From the NCBI RefSeq assembly GCF_001186155.3, contig NZ_CP016540.2:2272001-2336000 (forward strand): DNA of 64,000 bases, in the 5' to 3' direction. This DNA is from Planococcus versutus. GTDB taxonomy: Bacteria; Bacillota; Bacilli; Bacillales_A; Planococcaceae. How positions within the stretch are numbered: the stretch's first letter is position 1; the number at the start of each line of letters is the position of its first letter. The position numbers and the translations under genes are program-made. Below, piece by piece: positions 24,748-33,965 of this stretch. Under the pieces are notes generated by a model. The model made no database searches and had not been told where the DNA came from. It worked only from the letters and a program-made list of their open reading frames with translations.

Positions 24748-24782
24748 AAAAAGAAGCAACCTCCACAAGGACGCTTCTTTTT
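24748..24782 (-). terminator. Terminator of pepF
   Basis: AAAAAGAAGC pairs with GCTTCTTTTT around a 15-base partly paired loop, downstream of pepF, with T/A-rich sequence following on the minus strand. Confidence 0.75.
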
Positions 24783-24788
24783 ATAGCT

Positions 24789-26597
24789 TTATTTGTTCAG
24801 TAATAATTTTTCAAGTTCGTTTAATTTTTGTTCAAAGACCATGCATGCTTCTTCTACAGCTTTTGACTCAGTCATGTCTACTCCGGCTTTTTTCAACACT
24901 TCAATCGGATAATCAGAGCTTCCTGCTTTTAAGAATTCATTGATGTACCGATCAACTGCTGGCTGTCCTTCTTCAAGGATTCCTTTGCTTAATGCCGTAG
25001 CCGCGCTAAAGCCTGTAGCGTATTGAAAGACATAATAATTATAGTAAAAGTGTGGAATGCGTGCCCACTCTACTCCAATTTCTTCATCTGCTGCTACATC
25101 TGGTCCGTAATACTTTTGATTTAGCTCATAATAGACTTCAGTTAAGCGATCAGCAGTCAATGCTTCACCGTCTTGATCCATTTTGTGAATCATGTGTTCA
25201 AACTCTGCAAACATTGTTTGACGGAATACAGTACCACGGAATCCATCAAGCCAATTGTTCAATAAATAGATACGTTCTTCGTCATTTTCAGCAGCATTGA
25301 CCATATGTTCGTTTAATAAAGCCTCATTTGTCGTAGAAGCCACTTCTGCTACAAAAATAGAGTAATCACCATAAACGTAAGGTTGATTGTTACGTGAATA
25401 ATAACTATGAACGCTGTGGCCAAATTCATGTGCCAATGTAAACAAATTATTCACGTTATCTTGCCAGTTCATCAAAATATATGGATTGGTGCCGTATGCT
25501 CCTGATGAATAAGCTCCGCTGCGCTTGCCTTTGTTTTCTTTCACGTCTACCCAGCGGTTATCTATGCCTTCTTTGACAATTCCTACATACTCATCCCCTA
25601 GAGCTTCCAGCCCTTTCAGCATAACGCCTGTTGCTTTATCGTAAGGCATTTCCATTTTCACTTCTGGAACGAGTGGTGTATGCAAATCCCACATATGAAC
25701 TTTGTCGAGTCCTAGTACTTCTTTACGCAAAGCAGAATAGCGATGCAATAAGTGAAGATTGTCATTGACCGTTTCAACCAAGTTATCGTAAACCGCTTCT
25801 GGAATATGGTCGTCAGCTAAAGCCGCTTGGCGAGCTGAATCGAATTTACGGATTCGTGCATTGACGTTATCGCGTTTGATGTTCCCCGATAAAGTAGATG
25901 CAAAGGTGTTGCGGAATTTGCTATACGTCGCATAAACTGCTTTAAAAGCATCTTCACGTACGCGACGGTCGCTACTTTCTAAGAAACGAATGTAATTACC
26001 GTGTGTAATTTGAACTTTTTGGCCTGATTCGTCTTCTATTTCTGGGAATTCAAGGTCCGCATTGTTCAAGCTGCCAAATGTTTCAGAAGATGCTTGAGCG
26101 ACTTCAGACATTTGGGCCATTAAAGATTCTTGTTCAGCCGGCAACACATGAGGACGCATTGCATTTAGTTCTTCAAGTGCTTGCTTGTATAAGCTCAGTC
26201 CTTCGTGGTTTGCAACGTATTCATTTAACGTCGATTCGTCTAATGCTAAAATTTCAGGTGTTAAAAAAGACAAACCTGCTGATACTTTTGCGAATAACGA
26301 TTTGATGCGACTGTCTAATGCTTGGTATTTTGAGTTTGTTGTATCTTGGTCGTATCGCATGTGCGAATACGTATAAAGACGTCTCAGCCGTTCTGTTAAC
26401 TCGTCTTTATACACCAATACCTCATAAAGAGCATCGGCGCTTTCATGCAACTTCCCTTTGTATGATTCAGCTTTGTCGCTAAGTGTCGCTACTTCGGTAA
26501 ACTCTTTTTCCCAAAGCGCATCCGTTGCAAATATGTCTTCTAGTTTCCACGTTAATTCAGTCGGAACTTCTTCTCTTGTTAATACTTTCTCAGCCAT
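24789..26597 (-). CDS. pepF: Oligoendopeptidase F (M3 family)
   Basis: 602 residues. The zinc-binding HExxH is in LAHEFGHSVHSYYS, with the third ligand Glu in the downstream EVASTTNEALL stretch; GAYSSGAYGTNPYILMNW and IPHFYYNYYVFQYATG are typical PepF motifs. It is a cytoplasmic metallopeptidase that cleaves oligopeptides of about 7-17 residues. Start ATG at 26597 has GAGGAGG. It follows coiA by 44 bp, and lies in the coiA-pepF order seen in many Bacillales, next to peptide transporters encoded downstream in the window. Confidence 0.95.
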   Translation of the reverse strand: MAEKVLTREEVPTELTWKLEDIFATDALWEKEFTEVATLSDKAESYKGKLHESADALYEVLVYKDELTERLRRLYTYSHMRYDQDTTNSKYQALDSRIKSLFAKVSAGLSFLTPEILALDESTLNEYVANHEGLSLYKQALEELNAMRPHVLPAEQESLMAQMSEVAQASSETFGSLNNADLEFPEIEDESGQKVQITHGNYIRFLESSDRRVREDAFKAVYATYSKFRNTFASTLSGNIKRDNVNARIRKFDSARQAALADDHIPEAVYDNLVETVNDNLHLLHRYSALRKEVLGLDKVHMWDLHTPLVPEVKMEMPYDKATGVMLKGLEALGDEYVGIVKEGIDNRWVDVKENKGKRSGAYSSGAYGTNPYILMNWQDNVNNLFTLAHEFGHSVHSYYSRNNQPYVYGDYSIFVAEVASTTNEALLNEHMVNAAENDEERIYLLNNWLDGFRGTVFRQTMFAEFEHMIHKMDQDGEALTADRLTEVYYELNQKYYGPDVAADEEIGVEWARIPHFYYNYYVFQYATGFSAATALSKGILEEGQPAVDRYINEFLKAGSSDYPIEVLKKAGVDMTESKAVEEACMVFEQKLNELEKLLLNK

Positions 26598-26641
26598 TTT
26601 TTTCCTCCTCTATCCCATTCTTTCGGGAAACGAACTACATC

Positions 26642-27763
26642 TTATTTTCTCAATTTTCTTACGGTTTTGCAATAGATATCATAGACATTATCCAAAAGGT
26701 TGGCATTTGTTTTTTCACTATTTTTTATTGACGTATAAAAAGTCAAATAATCTGTCATAACTTCCAATGCCTGTGAGAATTTTTCCGGATGAGTTAAAAC
26801 GACTTGCCCGGAAGCAACGAGTGTTTCTAGTCCAACCCCTTTCTCGTAAGCTTGAGCTATTTGTAATTGCCAAATTATCGCTGGCTCTTTCATGCAGTCA
26901 CCACCGAGTAAAGGTATGCCAAAAAAAGCAGGCACACTCGCTACCTCCACCTGTAATTCATAACATAATCTGCAAAAAAGATTTCCAATACGTCTACCTG
27001 CGTATAATTGACTACGAATGTATTGTCTTTTTAAATTCTGAAAAATTCCAATGACAAGTTTAAACTCGTTTCTCGTTAAAGGATTAGGCAAAGCAAAAGG
27101 GAAAATTTGTTGGTTGGCTTGAAGTGACTTTGTTTTCCCTACCCATCGGTTGCCACTTACATAAAACAAATTGGATTGATAATAAAATCGATTATTTGGT
27201 GGATGAAATAACAATAAATAAGAAAAGTGATCTGCTTGCTGAAACATAGCAACCTCATACGCTTGTAAATGCACTAAGCCAATTTCTTCGCGCAAAGGTT
27301 CTTTTAATCCTTTTATCCATACAGGGTGAACATTTAGTCGTTTGTATCCATCAGAGCGCTGAAAAAGCTGTGAAACTGGGATAGGGCTGCATTGGAATTC
27401 AATAGCGTAACGTTCGTTAACAAACACGTCCGTGCGTTGACGAATTCCAGATAAATATTTTTCTAAATCTACAGTGTGATTTAACTTTTTGAAGAAGTTG
27501 TGCAGAAGGAGCTTTCCGTGTAAATGCAGGGAGGATTCTGGTTCGCTAAACTGATCGCAGCTTGAAAGAGCTTTATGTGCAAAATGAGGGATATTGATTT
27601 CTCCGATTTTCAAATGTACCGAAGCTTGACAAGTAGGGCAAAAAAATTGTTCATGCGTTCGAATTTTGTGCAATTCTTGTCGTGAGTGTTGGTTTGTTAA
27701 ATAGAATAGTTTTTGATTGCTTGTTTTGGCTACTAATATAATTACCACTCTCCTTTCTTCCAT
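26642..27763 (-). CDS. coiA: Competence protein CoiA-like nuclease
   Basis: About 373 residues. An N-terminal zinc-finger-like part (FFCPTCQASVHLKIG...PHFAH) is followed by the nuclease-like core (KYLSGIRQRTDVFVNERYAIEFQCSPIPVSQLFQRSDGYKRL) with the family's D...E-x-Q pattern. CoiA is needed for recombination of incoming DNA in competent cells. The start is uncertain: the in-frame ATG at 27763 has no ribosome binding site, whereas a good AAAGGAG site is followed only by GTG at two bases or by ATT/ATA codons. mecA, the competence regulator adaptor, lies upstream with its own terminator between. Confidence 0.85.
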   Translation of the reverse strand: MEERRVVIILVAKTSNQKLFYLTNQHSRQELHKIRTHEQFFCPTCQASVHLKIGEINIPHFAHKALSSCDQFSEPESSLHLHGKLLLHNFFKKLNHTVDLEKYLSGIRQRTDVFVNERYAIEFQCSPIPVSQLFQRSDGYKRLNVHPVWIKGLKEPLREEIGLVHLQAYEVAMFQQADHFSYLLLFHPPNNRFYYQSNLFYVSGNRWVGKTKSLQANQQIFPFALPNPLTRNEFKLVIGIFQNLKRQYIRSQLYAGRRIGNLFCRLCYELQVEVASVPAFFGIPLLGGDCMKEPAIIWQLQIAQAYEKGVGLETLVASGQVVLTHPEKFSQALEVMTDYLTFYTSIKNSEKTNANLLDNVYDIYCKTVRKLRK

Positions 27764-27791
27764 TCTATGGAATCCGCAAGATTTTGGCAAT

Positions 27792-27819
27792 AAAAAAAAT
27801 CTCCAATAAAGGAGATTTT
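27792..27819 (-). terminator. Terminator of mecA
   Basis: AAAATCTCC pairs with GGAGATTTT around AATAAA and is followed on the minus strand by eight T residues in total; it overlaps the mecA stop codon and precedes coiA. Confidence 0.85.
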
Positions 27820-28474
27820 AACCGAAATAATGAAGTACATTTGAAAGTGCATCTTTTACAAAAATAGGTTTACCGTATTCTTCAAGACGGTGAATTGTAA
27901 GTGGTGATGTGCGTAAATATTCAGAGATGATGCTGATGTTGTTTTTAATGTCTTCTTCTGAATGCAAGATCTCATCAAAATTCAAGTATAAGTAATATTT
28001 ATTGTCAAAATAGTATACTGCCGATTCAATTGGTACATACATTAAACGTCGCGCAATCGGTAGCAATTCTTCTATTTCTGAAAAAACAAATGTATATTCA
28101 AGTTTCTTAATATCAGGTTCATCGAAGACAGGTTCGAATTCATCAAACTCTGTTGCTTCCGTATCTTCACTTGCAAACATTTTACGACGTTCTTCTATAT
28201 CATCAGGCAAATCTAATTTTTGACCATCTTTTGTTAGTTGAGCGCGTGTTACTGTAACTTCTAGACCTTTATCCATGGCTTGGACTTGGATCCAAAGTGG
28301 ACCTTCCATAACGAAATCGGCTTCTTCGTTGACTTCATCCATCATTTCCCAAAAAAGCTCTTCACTTTTGTCTTTGTTAAACCAGATTTCGTCACGGCTA
28401 AACCCTCGCTCTTCAACATCGAGATAGGAAATGTAAAATTTAACTGTGTTGTCGTTAATACGTTCGATTTCCAT
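27818..28474 (-). CDS. mecA: ClpC adaptor protein MecA
   Basis: 218 residues. The N-terminal domain (MEIERINDNTVKFYISYLDVEERGFSRDEIWFNKDKSEELFWEMMDEV) binds targets such as ComK; a variable acidic linker (about 100-125) leads to the C-terminal domain (LEYTFVFSEIEELLPIARRL...YLYLNFDE...) that activates ClpC. Start ATG at 28474 has AAAGGAGAGG. MecA targets ComK and other proteins to ClpCP. Sits between spx and coiA, each with its own terminator. Confidence 0.95.
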   Translation of the reverse strand: MEIERINDNTVKFYISYLDVEERGFSRDEIWFNKDKSEELFWEMMDEVNEEADFVMEGPLWIQVQAMDKGLEVTVTRAQLTKDGQKLDLPDDIEERRKMFASEDTEATEFDEFEPVFDEPDIKKLEYTFVFSEIEELLPIARRLMYVPIESAVYYFDNKYYLYLNFDEILHSEEDIKNNISIISEYLRTSPLTIHRLEEYGKPIFVKDALSNVLHYFG

Positions 28475-28654
28475 TTTACACCTCTCCTTTACGGTTTGGA
28501 CTAAGAGGATTTTCCTCAGAGCCGTGCTGTCTTGCTTTAACCAAGTATAACTTTTATTTCTATTAAAGAAAAAGTTTATGCCTATGTCTCAAGGTCATGT
28601 GCAAGTACATAGAGTTTAATGCACTCTACTAATTTATGCAACTAATTTAACATA

Positions 28655-28707
28655 AAGAAAAGCTGTCCAAAGATCTCTTATGAAATACCATAAAGACCGG
28701 ACAGCTA
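28655..28707 (-). terminator. Terminator of spx
   Basis: AGCTGTCC pairs with GGACAGCT (outer arms) around a long partly paired loop, followed on the minus strand by TTTTCTTTATG. Confidence 0.7.
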
Positions 28708-28719
28708 GTGTAATTATTG

Positions 28720-29115
28720 TTAATTAACCATTCGCTGAGCTTCAAGCAATTGGTAAGCTCTAACTTTACGTGGCAAGAAACGACGAATCTCGTCTTCATT
28801 GTACCCAACCTGTAGACGTTTTTCATCCATAATAATCGGACGACGCAACAATCCTGGGTGTTCTTGAATCAGTTCATATAAACGCTGAAGCGGTAAACTT
28901 TCAACATCTACATTCAATTTTTGGAATATTTTAGAGCGAGTAGAGATGATTTCATCCGTACCGTCTTCAGTCATACGTAAGATTTCTTTGATTTCGCTAA
29001 TTGTTAGCGGTTCAGAGAAAATATTGCGTTCTGTATATGGAATTTCGTGTTCCTCGAGCCAAGCTTTAGCTTTTCTACAAGATGTACAGCTCGGTGAAGT
29101 AAATAATGTAACCAT
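28720..29115 (-). CDS. spx: Global thiol-stress regulator Spx
   Basis: 131 residues, the usual Spx length if the second of two tandem ATGs (29115) is used. The redox switch Cys10-x-x-Cys13 (SPSCTSC) is intact, as are [28 protein letters not shown] and the RNA polymerase alpha-CTD contact region. ArsC-like fold. Spx binds RNA polymerase and, when oxidised, activates thiol homeostasis genes. Its degradation adaptor YjbH is encoded at 23527-24324. Confidence 0.97.
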   Translation of the reverse strand: MVTLFTSPSCTSCRKAKAWLEEHEIPYTERNIFSEPLTISEIKEILRMTEDGTDEIISTRSKIFQKLNVDVESLPLQRLYELIQEHPGLLRRPIIMDEKRLQVGYNEDEIRRFLPRKVRAYQLLEAQRMVN

Positions 29116-29497
29116 CATAGTGGAGCACTTCCTTTCGGATTCATGAAATATAGTTTAGTTTATTTTTAATTTAGAATCATTATTGTTTAGAAGCTCTACA
29201 TTCATTATACAACGATTTTCATGAGTTTAATAGTAGATCTCGATAAAAAATTATATATATTAAGCAATCCGTCACATTTTGACTATATATTCATTATACT
29301 TTATTTGCTATACACTTAAAATACCCCATTTAATAATACCTTAAACTAGAAAATAGCCTATTTTTATTCTCATTTACATTTTCTTTTTGAAAATATTCTT
29401 TACTCTACTATTAATACGTTTTAAAACGAGAAAAGTTTCGTTAACGAGCATGTTATTGTATTAATTTCGCAAAAAGTTATACATTTCTTTCTCTAAG
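29116..29497 (-). promoter_or_regulatory. Long AT-rich spx upstream region with two -10-like boxes
   Basis: Two TATAAT boxes on the minus strand at 29204-29209 and 29293-29298 could serve two spx promoters; their -35 regions are weak. I see no clear PerR or YodB operator. A 12 bp palindrome CGTTTTAAAACG lies at 29417-29428, near the end of the upstream gene; its role is unknown. No gene or recognisable terminator for the upstream gene is seen in this stretch. Confidence 0.4.
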
Positions 29498-30706
29498 TCA
29501 AGGCGTGTAATCGACACCTTCTGAGTAAGTGTTTCCAGCATTCCACAGAAGGAATTCTTCTATTCCTTGTTCATTTAATGCTTTAATTTGTGCTTCGACT
29601 TCTTCTTTACCATAGCGCTTGAAATTTCCAGCACCTAAGTAACTTGCTGTGAAATCTTGAATCCACGGTCGTGAAACGGGTGGGTTTTCTAATGCTCCTA
29701 AAACCTCATTTTCCACTTTTGCATATTCGGTTACTAGCTTGTATGGTTCTAAGTCTGGTTTTGCGATACCAAAATAAGATGTCCAGTGACTTGGATAAAT
29801 CATAGATGAGATGACATCGACGTTTTCAGAGATTTTTGAAAAGTTTTGGCCAATGCCAGGTGCTTCAGGTAATGTTGCCGCATAGCCAAATATATCAACC
29901 GACACTTCAACACCATAAGGCTCCAACTGCTCTTTAGCATATGCAACAAAATCTGTTACGGCCTCAACTCTTTTTTGAACAAGATCCATCTCAACATCTT
30001 CGTATTCACCAAGAGAGTATGTTAAATCATCAGCGCGATTTTCAAATCCTTCTGGGAATCGAACATAATCAAATTGAATTTCTTTAAACCCAAGTTTTGC
30101 TGCTTCAATAGCTACTTTTACGTTATGATCCCATACTTCTTTAAGGAATGGATTGACGAACGCATCTCCGCGATTATTTTTCCAAACTTGATTGCCATCC
30201 ATAAATGTTAGATCTGGACGTTGTTCTGCTAAAACAGTATCTTTAAAAACAACTACACGAGCAATTGGGTAAATTTCTTTTTCTTCTAATTTTTCCAACA
30301 TACCTCGAGGATCTTTTATAAAGTTTTTTCCCATACCAAGCTCCGCTAACTCTGAGCCTTCTTCAGGTTGGTATGTTAAATATCCTACATCTTCTTTAAT
30401 ATCAATAACCATTGCATTCAATTCTGTATTGTCTAAAAGATCAACCAAAGAACTAAAACGTTCTCCTCCAGCAGAGTAACCCGTTAAAAATATCCCTCGA
30501 ACAGCATCTGGATAATTAAATTCAAGTCCTGAATCGAATTTAAACAATCCTGATGATGTTAATACTTTTGAGTCAATTTGAGTTGCTTGATAAGACCGTT
30601 TTGTAAAATCAGGTGTCTTATCCTCATCAGCTGCATACACGCTTCCTGCACCTACTAAACTAATGCTTGCTGCACACGCTGCGATCCATTTCCAATTTTT
30701 AATCAT
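29498..30706 (-). CDS. Secreted putative glycoside hydrolase (COG1306 / GHL13-like)
   Basis: 402 residues from the ATG at 30706, nine bases after AAGGAG. Signal peptide about 1-26 (KNWKWIAACAASISLVGAGSVYA). The remainder is a TIM-barrel-like domain of the COG1306 family: RGIFLTGYSAGG, NAMVIDIKEDVGYLTY, IARVVVFKD, GFKEIQFDYVRFPEGF and SSMIYPSHW. Acidic residues in these strands are candidates for catalysis. The substrate is unknown, probably an extracellular or cell-wall polysaccharide. Monocistronic. Confidence 0.78.
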   Translation of the reverse strand: MIKNWKWIAACAASISLVGAGSVYAADEDKTPDFTKRSYQATQIDSKVLTSSGLFKFDSGLEFNYPDAVRGIFLTGYSAGGERFSSLVDLLDNTELNAMVIDIKEDVGYLTYQPEEGSELAELGMGKNFIKDPRGMLEKLEEKEIYPIARVVVFKDTVLAEQRPDLTFMDGNQVWKNNRGDAFVNPFLKEVWDHNVKVAIEAAKLGFKEIQFDYVRFPEGFENRADDLTYSLGEYEDVEMDLVQKRVEAVTDFVAYAKEQLEPYGVEVSVDIFGYAATLPEAPGIGQNFSKISENVDVISSMIYPSHWTSYFGIAKPDLEPYKLVTEYAKVENEVLGALENPPVSRPWIQDFTASYLGAGNFKRYGKEEVEAQIKALNEQGIEEFLLWNAGNTYSEGVDYTP

Positions 30707-30890
30707 TCTTCCGCACTCCTTCTCCATACGTTTACAATTACAGCAACTGTTGATCAGCCAATTATAGCTGTTCAAAGTTTTTGAATATCCATTGTTCTTC
30801 CATTCTATCATTTATCTGACTAATTAAATCAAAAATTTACGTATATCTTAAATTAAATGTAGAAAGCGCCAAAATCGGCCAAAAAGAATA

Positions 30891-30927
30891 AAAAAAGAAC
30901 GTTGTCTTGTAGACAACGCTCTTTTTT
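30891..30927 (-). terminator. Terminator of opp operon
   Basis: A 17 bp stem with one mismatch (30891-30907 with 30911-30927) next to the oppF stop, with A-runs giving T residues on the minus strand. Confidence 0.8.
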
Positions 30928-31866
30928 TTAGTTTGTTATTACAGCTGCTTTAATCGATTCGAATTCGCGCTCTGAACATTGAACAAAATGACCAGGGCTG
31001 ATTTCTCTCATGCGAACATCGTCAGCTTTTGTATATTCGTGTACAGCAGGATCATATGATTTACGAACGCGGTTGCGCTCATAGTTTGGATCTGGAAGTG
31101 GAATTGCAGACAACAAAGATTGCGTATACGGATGCAATGGATTCTTGTACAACTCTTCCGCTGGTGCTAGTTCCACCAGTCTTCCGAAGTACATTACACC
31201 AATTCGATCTGAAATGTATTTAACCATCGACAAATCATGGGCGATGAACAGGAATGTCAGTCCTTTTTCTTCTTGTAATTCTTTCAGTAAGTTAACAACT
31301 TGCGCTTGGATCGAAACATCGAGTGCTGAGATTGGCTCATCGGCAATGATAAAGTCAGGTTCAACAGCCAAAGCGCGAGCAATTCCAAGACGCTGACGTT
31401 GTCCACCAGAGAATTCATGCGGATAGCGGTTAGCGTGTTCTTTGTTCAAGCCAACTGTTTCTAATAAATCATAAACCATTTTTTTACGTTCTGTTGCATT
31501 TTTTGCTAAGCCATGAATATCGATGCCTTCTGCAATAATATCCATTACTTTCATCCGTTGATTTAACGATGCATATGGATCTTGGAAGATCATTTGCATT
31601 TTACGGTTAAATTTCTTTAAATCTTTTTTAGATTTTTTGCCATGAACGTTTTCACCTTCATAGAACACATCACCATCAGTCGCATCGTACAGACGAATGA
31701 TCGAACGACCCGTTGTCGATTTTCCACAACCCGACTCGCCAACCAATCCTAAAGTTTCACCTTTGTATATATCAAAACTGATATCGTCTACTGCGCGGAC
31801 TTCGTTTGCTTTACCGATATTGAAATATTGTTTCAGGTTTTTAATCTCAAGTAATTTTTCAGCCAT
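30928..31866 (-). CDS. oppF: Oligopeptide ABC transporter ATP-binding protein OppF
   Basis: 312 residues. Walker A GESGCGKST, Q loop IFQDPYASLNQR, signature SGGQRQR, Walker B FIIADEP and the switch His in IAHDLSM are all present; the C-terminal oligopeptide transporter domain follows (NPLHPYTQSLLSAIPLPDP). Its ATG overlaps the oppD stop codon by one base. With OppD it forms the cytoplasmic ATPase pair for OppB-OppC. Last gene of oppABCDF. Confidence 0.93.
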   Translation of the reverse strand: MAEKLLEIKNLKQYFNIGKANEVRAVDDISFDIYKGETLGLVGESGCGKSTTGRSIIRLYDATDGDVFYEGENVHGKKSKKDLKKFNRKMQMIFQDPYASLNQRMKVMDIIAEGIDIHGLAKNATERKKMVYDLLETVGLNKEHANRYPHEFSGGQRQRLGIARALAVEPDFIIADEPISALDVSIQAQVVNLLKELQEEKGLTFLFIAHDLSMVKYISDRIGVMYFGRLVELAPAEELYKNPLHPYTQSLLSAIPLPDPNYERNRVRKSYDPAVHEYTKADDVRMREISPGHFVQCSEREFESIKAAVITN

Positions 31867-32921
31867 TATACCGCACCCCCTTCATAATATCTGCTTCCCG
31901 GGAATTTCTTCATACGTTCAATAACAGTGAGAGGCGGTTCTACTTGAGGTGCATCTGGATGCAATAACCAAGTTGCTGCATAATGTGTATCACTGACTTT
32001 GAAGAATGGAGGGTTTTGCTCCATATCGATGGTCATTGCGTACTCACTACGAAGTGCAAAAGCATCGCCTTTTGGCGGATCCAATAAATCAGGTGGTGTT
32101 CCTGGAATTGCGTACAATTTTGCATCTTCTGTATCTAATGATGGCATCGAACTTAATAATCCCCACGTATATGGATGCTGGGGGTTATAGAACACTTCAT
32201 CAACTGTACCAATTTCCACAATTTTCCCACCGTACATAACAGCTACGCGATCTGCTACGTTCGCTACAACACCAAGATCGTGTGTGATAAAAATAATAGA
32301 AGTATCAATTTTTTTCTGCAAATCTTTCATTAACTCTAGAATTTGCGCCTGGATTGTAACGTCAAGTGCCGTTGTCGGCTCATCGGCGATCAAAATTTTC
32401 GGGTTACAGGCTAATGAAATAGCGATAACAATACGTTGACGCTGTCCACCTGAGAATTGGTGAGGATATTGCTTCATCCGCAACTCTGGCTTTGGCATAC
32501 CAACTAAGCGTAACAAGTCGATTGCTACTTTTTTCGCTTCACTTTTGCTGATTTTTTGGTGTTTTAACAAAGGTTCTGTTAATTGACGACCAATTGGCAT
32601 AGTTGGATTCAGAGAAGTCATTGGATCCTGGAAAATCATTGATATTTCTTTTCCTCGAATTTTTTGCATTTCTTTGTCACTCAACTTTGTCAAATCACGG
32701 CCATCAAACAAAATTTCGCCGCTTTTAAATTCTGCAGATTGTTCCGGTAGCAAACGCATGATGGATTTAGTCGTTACAGATTTACCTGAACCAGACTCTC
32801 CAACGATTGCTAAAGTTTCGCCTTTGTATAAATCAAAGTTAACCCCACGTATCGCTTTAACTTCCCCGCCTTGGGTGTTAAAGGAAAGCTCTAGGTCTTT
32901 TACTTGTAATATTTTCTCCAT
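31866..32921 (-). CDS. oppD: Oligopeptide ABC transporter ATP-binding protein OppD
   Basis: 351 residues with Walker A GESGSGKSV, Q loop IFQDPMTSLNP, signature SGGQRQR, Walker B ILIADEP and ITHDLGV. The C-terminal extension carries NPQHPYTWGLLSSMPSLD and a diverged oligo_HPY domain. Start ATG at 32921 has GGAGGAAAG. Second ATPase of the Opp heterodimer, 15 bp after oppC. Confidence 0.93.
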   Translation of the reverse strand: MEKILQVKDLELSFNTQGGEVKAIRGVNFDLYKGETLAIVGESGSGKSVTTKSIMRLLPEQSAEFKSGEILFDGRDLTKLSDKEMQKIRGKEISMIFQDPMTSLNPTMPIGRQLTEPLLKHQKISKSEAKKVAIDLLRLVGMPKPELRMKQYPHQFSGGQRQRIVIAISLACNPKILIADEPTTALDVTIQAQILELMKDLQKKIDTSIIFITHDLGVVANVADRVAVMYGGKIVEIGTVDEVFYNPQHPYTWGLLSSMPSLDTEDAKLYAIPGTPPDLLDPPKGDAFALRSEYAMTIDMEQNPPFFKVSDTHYAATWLLHPDAPQVEPPLTVIERMKKFPGSRYYEGGAV

Positions 32922-32936
32922 TTTAAACTTTCCTCC

Positions 32937-33965
32937 TTAATCTTTCATCTTCGGATCGAGGGCATCACGAAGTCCGTCACCAATTAAGTTGAACGCAATC
33001 ATGATTAAACTCAGCAAGACTGCTGGGAATGCTAAAATATGCGGCGCAAATTGAATTAATGCATACCCATCGTTAATCAATGTTCCGAGAGATGCATCAG
33101 GAGCCTGCAGCCCCAGTCCGATAAAGCTTAAGAACGCTTCAAAGAAAATTGCGCTTGGAATAGTGAACATCGTATTGATGATGATTACGCCTAAAACGTT
33201 TGGCATTAAATGTTTCCATATAATGCGGCTGTCACTCGCACCTAACGTACGAGCAGCCAAAACGAATTCCTGGCTCTTATATTTAAGAACTTGTCCACGG
33301 ACGACTCGAGACATTCCTGTCCATCCGGTGATGGTCAAGGCAATGATGATGGCCAATATTCCTGGGTCCATGATCAAAATAAAGAGGATTACTACGACTA
33401 AGTTTGGAATTCCCGTTAAAATTTCCACAATACGTTGCATAAAGTCATCTACGCGTCCCCCAAAGTATCCGGAAACGCCTCCGTAAATTACACCAATCAA
33501 CATATCAATTGCAGCTGCTACAAACGCGATAAATAGAGATACTTGCGTACCTTTCCAAACACGAGAAAACATATCTCGTCCAAGACCATCTGTTCCAAAC
33601 CAGTAGTTGACTTCAACATTTTTCATTTCGTACAAGTCAACTTCTTCACCAGCTAATGTACCCACGCCATTAAGAATACCTAAGTTCTCAATAACCGGAA
33701 TCTTAGGTGGTAAGTTTGCATGAGTGATTGTTTGCGAATTCGGTTCGTACGGACTAATAACTGGTCCTAAAAAAGACATAATAACAATTAAGCCAAACAG
33801 GATGATGCTAAATAATGCGCCTTTGTTTTTACGAATACGATACCATGCATCCTGCCAAAAGCTTACACTAGGCTTTGTAATGCGTTCAGATTGCTTAGAG
33901 TCTAATGTAATACGCTCAAATGAACCTTTAGGCAGTTCTGGAATCTTATCAATGTTCTGAGTCAT
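32937..33965 (-). CDS. oppC: Oligopeptide ABC transporter permease OppC
   Basis: 342 residues with the cytoplasmic N-terminal tail, first membrane helix at about 50-72, a large extracellular loop (about 85-140) and five further helices holding the EAA-type loop (AARTLGASDSRIIWKHLMPN). Start overlaps the oppB stop by one base, with AGGAGG. Pairs with OppB to form the peptide channel. Confidence 0.93.
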   Translation of the reverse strand: MTQNIDKIPELPKGSFERITLDSKQSERITKPSVSFWQDAWYRIRKNKGALFSIILFGLIVIMSFLGPVISPYEPNSQTITHANLPPKIPVIENLGILNGVGTLAGEEVDLYEMKNVEVNYWFGTDGLGRDMFSRVWKGTQVSLFIAFVAAAIDMLIGVIYGGVSGYFGGRVDDFMQRIVEILTGIPNLVVVILFILIMDPGILAIIIALTITGWTGMSRVVRGQVLKYKSQEFVLAARTLGASDSRIIWKHLMPNVLGVIIINTMFTIPSAIFFEAFLSFIGLGLQAPDASLGTLINDGYALIQFAPHILAFPAVLLSLIMIAFNLIGDGLRDALDPKMKD

